Position numbers and translations under genes: made by a program | Shown here: positions 60,238 to 64,000 of the stretch, in pieces | Numbering within the stretch: position 1 is the first letter of the stretch | How the letters are laid out: the number at the start of each line of letters is the position of its first letter | Assembly: GCF_019431355.1 (NCBI RefSeq) | Contig: NZ_CP080269.1 | Span: 3,810,501-3,874,500, forward strand | Length of the DNA: 64,000 nt | Origin: Paenibacillus sp. R14(2021) | GTDB taxonomy: Bacteria; Bacillota; Bacilli; Paenibacillales; Paenibacillaceae | Reading direction: 5' to 3' | The notes under the pieces: model-generated | The model's database searches: none | The model's input: only the letters and a program-made list of their open reading frames with translations | What the model was told of the DNA's origin: nothing

Positions 60238-61626
60238 TTACGGCATGATGAGCGTTGCTTTGTCTTTGTCATAATTCGCGGACGTTTCGGTCAGATCGGT
60301 TTTGCCGCCTGCGATAATCTTCTCTGCCGCTCTCGCGTAGGCATCCAGCGCTGATTGCGGGAATTGACCCATGAGCAGCTGATGAAGCGTCGACGGCTGG
60401 GACTGCAGCGCGTTGTTGATATCGGTCATCGCCGGTTGATCGTACGTCACGTTGATGCCCTTGATGCCGGGGAGGCCGACGTTCTGCAGGTTCACGGACA
60501 AGACATCCTGCTCGAGCATCACGGCTACGAAATCTTTGGCCGCCTGCAGATGCTTGGAATTCGCATTAACCGATACGCTGTGATCCGGCCCTACGCCCAT
60601 AAGCGCTTTGCCATTGTCGTCCGCCAGCGGAAAGAAGCCGACCTCGAAAGGCTCTAAGCCTTTGTCCTTGAACACCTGTGCCATGACGCCCGGCAGCCAG
60701 TTCCCTTGGTAGAGCATAGCCGCTTTGCCGGAGCCGAATTCGATTTGCGTTTGCGGCCAATCGATCGACAAGGCGCTTTTGTTGAAATAGCCCTTGGACG
60801 CCATTTCCGCTAATTTATCGAGTGCGCCTTGGAGCTCCGGTCCGTTGACCTTCGCTTTGCCGCTGTAGAAGTCGGCTTCGAGGCTCGGATTCTGCCCCGT
60901 GATCTCCGCGAGTCCGCTCATGAGATAGTTCAGCGTCCATTGGTCCTTGAAGCCGCCGACCATCGGGGTAATGCCGGCCGCCTTGATCTTGTCGCTTGCG
61001 GCCATCAGTTCGCTCCACGTCGTCGGAGGCTGGATGCCGAGATCGGCGAAGATCTTCTTATTGTAGAACACGCCGAACGTCGCAACCGTCTGTGCCACGC
61101 CGTAAATTTTGCCTTGGTACGATTCCGTTGGCTTCGTCGCTTCGAGCATGTTCGCTACCCAAGGCTGGTCGGACAAGTCCGCCAAGTAGCCCGCTTTCGC
61201 GAGATCCGGCACGGATTGGTTGAAGATGACGTCATCGCCGTCGCCGCTCGCGAGCCCAGTTTTCATTTTCTCGAAATATTTCTCGCCGACGAGAATGTCC
61301 CAGTCGATCTTGGCGTTCGGATATTTCGCCTTGAACTTCTGCTCGGCAGCCGCCATGAAATCCTTGCTTTGCGGCAGATCGTCGAGGAACCACGCGCCTA
61401 CTTTAAGCGTGAAAGACTCATCGTCTGCGCCGGACGCTGCATTCGTGTCGGTAGAGGCGTCAGCCGTATTCGCATTCGAGCTTGCATTTGCATTCTTATT
61501 CGCATTTACATTTGCATTTGCGTTCTCGCTCGCGCTGTCGGACGAATTCGCGTTATTGCCGCATGCCGCCAGCAATAAGGACAGGACCGCCAACAGGCTG
61601 CCAGTGGCGCCAATCTTCTTATTCAT
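60238..61626 (-). CDS. Carbohydrate ABC transporter, substrate-binding lipoprotein (family 1)
   Basis: 462 residues from the ATG eight bases after AGGGGGG; ten open codons above are unsupported. Lipobox LLLAAC, then a striking Asn/Ala-rich linker (ENANANVNANKNANASSNA, about residues 35-60). The rest is a family 1 sugar receptor: WDILVGEKYFEKMKTGLASG, GVAQTVATFGVFYNKKIFAD and KAAMLYQGNWLPGVMA. It delivers an oligosaccharide to the two permeases that follow. The promoter carries the shared box and a cre-like site. Cargo unknown; the GH99-like enzyme suggests a mannose-type or other heteroglycan. Confidence 0.9.
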   Translation of the reverse strand: MNKKIGATGSLLAVLSLLLAACGNNANSSDSASENANANVNANKNANASSNANTADASTDTNAASGADDESFTLKVGAWFLDDLPQSKDFMAAAEQKFKAKYPNAKIDWDILVGEKYFEKMKTGLASGDGDDVIFNQSVPDLAKAGYLADLSDQPWVANMLEATKPTESYQGKIYGVAQTVATFGVFYNKKIFADLGIQPPTTWSELMAASDKIKAAGITPMVGGFKDQWTLNYLMSGLAEITGQNPSLEADFYSGKAKVNGPELQGALDKLAEMASKGYFNKSALSIDWPQTQIEFGSGKAAMLYQGNWLPGVMAQVFKDKGLEPFEVGFFPLADDNGKALMGVGPDHSVSVNANSKHLQAAKDFVAVMLEQDVLSVNLQNVGLPGIKGINVTYDQPAMTDINNALQSQPSTLHQLLMGQFPQSALDAYARAAEKIIAGGKTDLTETSANYDKDKATLIMP

Positions 61627-61662
61627 GTACCGTTCCCCCCTATTATTTATGTTCACAGGATC

Positions 61663-61718
61663 ATTGTAAACGCTTTAATCCACCCTTGTATTTGGTCTAA
61701 ACAACAAATTGTTTGTCT
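61663..61718 (-). promoter_or_regulatory. Promoter of the carbohydrate ABC operon with conserved activator box
   Basis: Plus-strand 61688-61718 starts GTATTTGGTCTA, then AACAAATTGTTTG. It matches the box at 57368-57398 with a few substitutions. TACAAT (61668-61663, minus strand) follows after exactly 19 nt, the same distance as in the GH99-like promoter. Confidence 0.7.
61664..61679. promoter_or_regulatory. Candidate cre site of the carbohydrate ABC operon
   Basis: TTGTAAACGCTTTAAT has one mismatch to WTGNAANCGNWWNCAW and overlaps the -10 of the operon promoter, so CcpA could block it when better sugars are present. Confidence 0.5.
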
Positions 61719-61767
61719 TATACGATAATTGGCAGCAGGGACTAAGCATGGGTGAATGGGAATAAAA

Positions 61768-61810
61768 AAGAAGCCGTCTCAAAAGGTTCATCCCTTTTGA
61801 GCGGCTTCTT
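61768..61810 (-). terminator. Terminator of the SDR pseudogene
   Basis: AAGAAGCCG-CTCAAAAGG type arms pair around TTCATC; TTTTTT follows on the minus strand. It lies 13 bp after the last codon of the SDR remnant. Confidence 0.8.
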
Positions 61811-61823
61811 CTCCCGCGGGCTG

Positions 61824-62093
61824 TCAACGCCCCGTGCGGGCCAGCGCTTTAATGTCCTTGCTATGCAGCATGCTCTACTTGCATTCAGCGGCAACGGAAT
61901 GAATCATGGCGACCCCGAGCTCCCGCAGCTTCGGGGGGGTGACGCCGCACGACTTGCGGTTAATGACGAGCACCTGCTCCACATCGGGATGCCGCAGACA
62001 TTCATGCAGCAACCCCTCGCCGACCATGCCGGTCGAACCCGTAATAACCGCACGAATCGCCTTCCTCGTTCCCTGTTGTCCCACTTTCGCCAT
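61824..62093 (-). pseudogene. NAD(P)-binding SDR/epimerase-like protein, internally deleted and interrupted
   Basis: From 62093 the frame reads AVITGSTGMVGEGLLHECL, then VLVINRKSCGVTPPKL, the N-terminal Rossmann part of a known class of short NAD-dependent epimerase-like proteins (full length about 220-230). It then jumps directly to RELGVAMIHSVAAECK, a TAG stop (61877-61875), and, in the same frame, SMLHSKDIKALARTGR and TGA (61826-61824). The second part resembles the C-terminus of the same family. So about 150 middle codons are missing and a stop splits the tail. The start is ATG at 62093 or GTG nine bases on, behind AAGGAG. Confidence 0.7.
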
Positions 62094-62117
62094 CTCCTTC
62101 TCCCCGGAGACGCTGAA

Positions 62118-62582
62118 TTAGCTGTTCAGAAACTTGCGAATGCCATCTACCGCCGCTTGGTGATCTTCCTCGCCGGTCAAGCCCGATACCGTCACGGTTG
62201 CAACCTTGCCCTGGCCTCGCACGATAATCGGGAACGATCCGCCTTCGCCCTGGTATTCCGTCAGCGGCAGTCCTGAGCCGTCCTTGAACGTCGTGCCTTC
62301 GGCCTTGTACTTCTCGCCCACGTAGAGGGAGCTGTGCCCGTAGTGGTTCACGACGTTCTTCTTCGTGTCCACCCAATAAATGTTGTCCTTGGACGTGCCT
62401 GCCATATAGTGCGTAAACAGCGGATGCTCGTCGTTCTCGATATGTACCGCGATACCCTTGCCGATCTCGTTCTTAGCAATTTCGACGATCATACAGCCTA
62501 ATTGGAAGGCGTCCTCGTTCGTAAAGGACGTAAATTGCAATTCTTCTTCTTGGTCCAGCAGCTTTTGCAGCAATTCGCTCAT
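62118..62582 (-). CDS. UPF0303 / HbpS-like (haem-degrading domain) family protein
   Basis: 154 residues starting MSELLQKLLDQEEELQFTSF. The middle LGCMIVEIAKNEIGKGIAVH and the C-terminal GSFPIIVRGQGKVATVTVSG and DHQAAVDGIRKF are the pattern of the UPF0303 group in the GlcG/HbpS superfamily. Members have been linked to haem binding or protein targeting, but the bacterial role is unsettled. ATG behind GAGGGAAC. Just upstream of the SDR remnant on the same strand. Confidence 0.85.
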   Translation of the reverse strand: MSELLQKLLDQEEELQFTSFTNEDAFQLGCMIVEIAKNEIGKGIAVHIENDEHPLFTHYMAGTSKDNIYWVDTKKNVVNHYGHSSLYVGEKYKAEGTTFKDGSGLPLTEYQGEGGSFPIIVRGQGKVATVTVSGLTGEEDHQAAVDGIRKFLNS

Positions 62583-62638
62583 TGTGTTCCCTCTTTCTAA
62601 GTCAGCATATCTTCTTACGCTCTAGTTTACGATAAAAT

Positions 62639-62662
62639 AAAGCCCAATCCAACTAGGGCTTT
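62639..62662. other. Small hairpin in the divergent gap
   Basis: AAAGCCC and GGGCTTT pair around a 10-base loop, between the UPF0303 gene and the kinase gene. Role unclear; it is not at the end of any gene seen. Confidence 0.4.
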
Positions 62663-62720
62663 CGTCATTCATTCGTCTTGGCCGCACGAGCGCAGAATTA
62701 GTACGGTGGGCAGGATGTCG

Positions 62721-62749
62721 TTATTCAATAGCCGCTCTTATGCTATAAT
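62721..62749 (+). promoter_or_regulatory. Predicted promoter of the right-edge kinase gene
   Basis: TATAAT (62744-62749) with extended TGC in front; the -35 TTATTC (62721-62726) at 17 bp is weak. The start would be about 42 bases before the ATG. Confidence 0.5.
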
Positions 62750-62798
62750 ACCACCCATAACGGTGAACAAGTCTGCCGCAGTAAGGAGATTGGAAGGA

Positions 62799-64000
62799 AT
62801 GAAGAGCCGTATTTTCCAGCGTAAGCCGCGTGCTACCAGCTCATTGAGGCGTACACTGGTCATGTATTTGATTATCGGCAGCCTGTTGCCGCTTGCTCTG
62901 CTTGGCGTCATTACGTACTATTCCGTCTATTCCATCCTCACGAACAAAATTCAAAGCGGCATCAGCGCCACGCTAAATCAGGAAGGCGCCAGTCTGGAAA
63001 ATACGATCGACAACCTGGACTTCGCTTCCAAGCAGTTCGCGCTGGATGGGCAGATCGTCGATGAGCTCGCCCTATTTCTGCATGAAACGCAGGTGTACAA
63101 GAAGTCGCAGCTCATGGTCAGCATCAACGAGAAAATCAATTTGGTTAATTTCACGAATCCCGATCTCGGGCTGACGGCGTACGTGGTTCCCGGCCAAGAC
63201 GATCCGGTCCTGTTCACGAATCTGTCGATCAAACGGGAATTCGACACGAAGAAGCTGCCGCCTTTCATTACGTATAACGGCGCGTCCTACTTCGGTCCGC
63301 ATAAGACGATGTACAACGACAGCGCGAATATCGTCTTCTCCTCCCTGCGGGTCGTTCAAGCGCCCAATGTGAAGAACGTTTACATTTATCTCGAGACGAA
63401 CTACAACTCGTTCGCCAAGATTCTGAACCAGCGCTCTTATGGGATTGAGGTGACGCACCTGCTCGTGAACGAGCAGGGCAACATGACGTTCGTCGAGCAT
63501 AAGGACATGCCCCCCGAAGTGCTGAACGGCAAATGGAACAGCAGCGGCCCTGCGCATGAAGTGCGCGACGGCTATCATTTCTTCCGGTATAAGAGCCCGC
63601 AGGGCTGGCAGCTGATTACGGCGGTGAAGCAGGCGACGTTCAACAGCGAAATCTATTCCTGGCTGTACAAGCTGTTCTTCGTCGCCATGGGCACGTTGAT
63701 CTTCGCCGTCCTGCTCGCGCTGTTCATCTGGAAGCAGGTCTACCGGCCGCTGCGCAAGGTCAACGTGGAAATCGTACGAATGGCCGAGAATATCGAGACG
63801 CCGGTTACCTACACGCAGGTGGAGGAGTTCGATCTGCTGCTCGGCAATTTTCAGGATATGAAGAACAAAATCAACGTACTTCTGAGCGAAGTTGAGCATA
63901 ATGAGAAACAGAAGAGCCAGCTGGAAATCGAGAAGCTGCTGAGTCAGATCAACCCCCACTTCCTGCACAATACGCTGAATACCGTGCAGTGGCTCGCCCG
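62799..64000 (+). CDS. Sensor histidine kinase, YesM family (3' end cut by window edge)
   Basis: The frame is open for 400 codons from the ATG behind GGAAGGAA and leaves the window. It reads MKSRIFQRKPRATSSLRRTL, then a membrane helix (about residues 23-45), a roughly 230-residue outer sensor, a second helix (about residues 280-305), HAMP, and the phospho-His block LSQINPHFLHNTLNTVQ near the end. The ATPase domain lies beyond 64000. YesM kinases are normally followed by a YesN regulator and often control the nearby sugar transporter; the ABC operon at 58434-61626 is the obvious candidate. Confidence 0.92.
   Translation, partial: MKSRIFQRKPRATSSLRRTLVMYLIIGSLLPLALLGVITYYSVYSILTNKIQSGISATLNQEGASLENTIDNLDFASKQFALDGQIVDELALFLHETQVYKKSQLMVSINEKINLVNFTNPDLGLTAYVVPGQDDPVLFTNLSIKREFDTKKLPPFITYNGASYFGPHKTMYNDSANIVFSSLRVVQAPNVKNVYIYLETNYNSFAKILNQRSYGIEVTHLLVNEQGNMTFVEHKDMPPEVLNGKWNSSGPAHEVRDGYHFFRYKSPQGWQLITAVKQATFNSEIYSWLYKLFFVAMGTLIFAVLLALFIWKQVYRPLRKVNVEIVRMAENIETPVTYTQVEEFDLLLGNFQDMKNKINVLLSEVEHNEKQKSQLEIEKLLSQINPHFLHNTLNTVQWLA

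Noticed and set aside
63072..63968. 298-codon minus-strand open frame at the right edge
   Set aside because: It is opposite the YesM-type kinase, whose transmembrane, HAMP and phospho-His segments are clear on the plus strand.
1..64000. CRISPR arrays, prophage, insertion sequences, tRNA or rRNA genes
   Set aside because: No regular repeat-spacer pattern, transposase or integrase motif, or recognisable RNA gene was seen by eye on either strand; a dedicated RNA and repeat search was not possible.

Overview
The window looks like a chromosomal segment of a Paenibacillus-type bacterium (Bacillota, Paenibacillaceae) of moderately high GC. The evidence is AGGAGG-type ribosome binding sites in front of nearly every gene, Bacillus-style Fur, LexA (DinR) and CcpA (cre) sites, a TPP riboswitch that works by transcription termination, YesM-type sensor kinases, Lpl-type sugar transporters, HemAT and many lipoprotein transport receptors. 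No tRNA, rRNA, CRISPR array, phage or insertion sequence was seen. Taxonomy and all functions are inferred from protein and site patterns alone.

Layout. 1-2762: a YesN/YesM two-component pair, cut by the left edge. 2913-5317: a polar amino acid (probably cystine) ABC importer. 5458-8869: a Bcr/CflA efflux pump, a VOC protein behind a LexA-box promoter, a TauE/SafE permease and an extremely acidic Glu/Ala/Ser protein. 9032-16638: a fructan or fructoside system (divergent LacI regulator, two Lpl-type permeases, binding lipoprotein, intracellular GH32 enzyme, ROK fructokinase). 16871-24295: housekeeping and stress genes (quinone reductase, glutathione peroxidase, MqnB/MqnD of futalosine menaquinone synthesis, metallo-hydrolase, flavin oxidoreductase, DbpA helicase). 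24443-33655: GH38 alpha-mannosidase, nucleotidyltransferase-like protein, GntR/LacI-type regulator, GreA, RlmN, DJ-1-like protein. 33850-40924: signalling and gas response (diguanylate cyclase, chemoreceptor, short Crp/Fnr regulator, flavohaemoprotein Hmp, globin sensor HemAT). 41047-46240: TPP-riboswitch operon thiZXY-thiM-thiD-thiE. 46354-50762: divergent Fur-box iron genes (YcgT-like reductase; FeuABC-like uptake). 50955-55963: CcdC-like protein, HAD phosphatase, VanR-VanS-VanY module, haem-type membrane protein. 56136-61718: carbohydrate ABC transporter, AraC regulator and GH99-like hydrolase sharing one promoter box. 61768-64000: decayed SDR pseudogene, UPF0303 protein and a second YesM-type kinase cut by the right edge.

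How the genes work together. The fructan cluster makes a complete import-cleave-phosphorylate route with its own repressor and a cre-like site. The thiamine operon is a salvage set (pyrimidine import, ThiM, ThiD, ThiE). The iron block is controlled from a central region with three Fur-like boxes. A perfect 16-bp CRP-type palindrome in front of hmp fits the recognition helix of the neighbouring Crp/Fnr protein, which suggests a small NO/O2-response circuit with HemAT. The most distinctive original signal is a roughly 30-bp box repeated upstream of the sugar-binding lipoprotein gene and the GH99-like gene, in both cases exactly 19 nt before an identical TACAAT -10 element.
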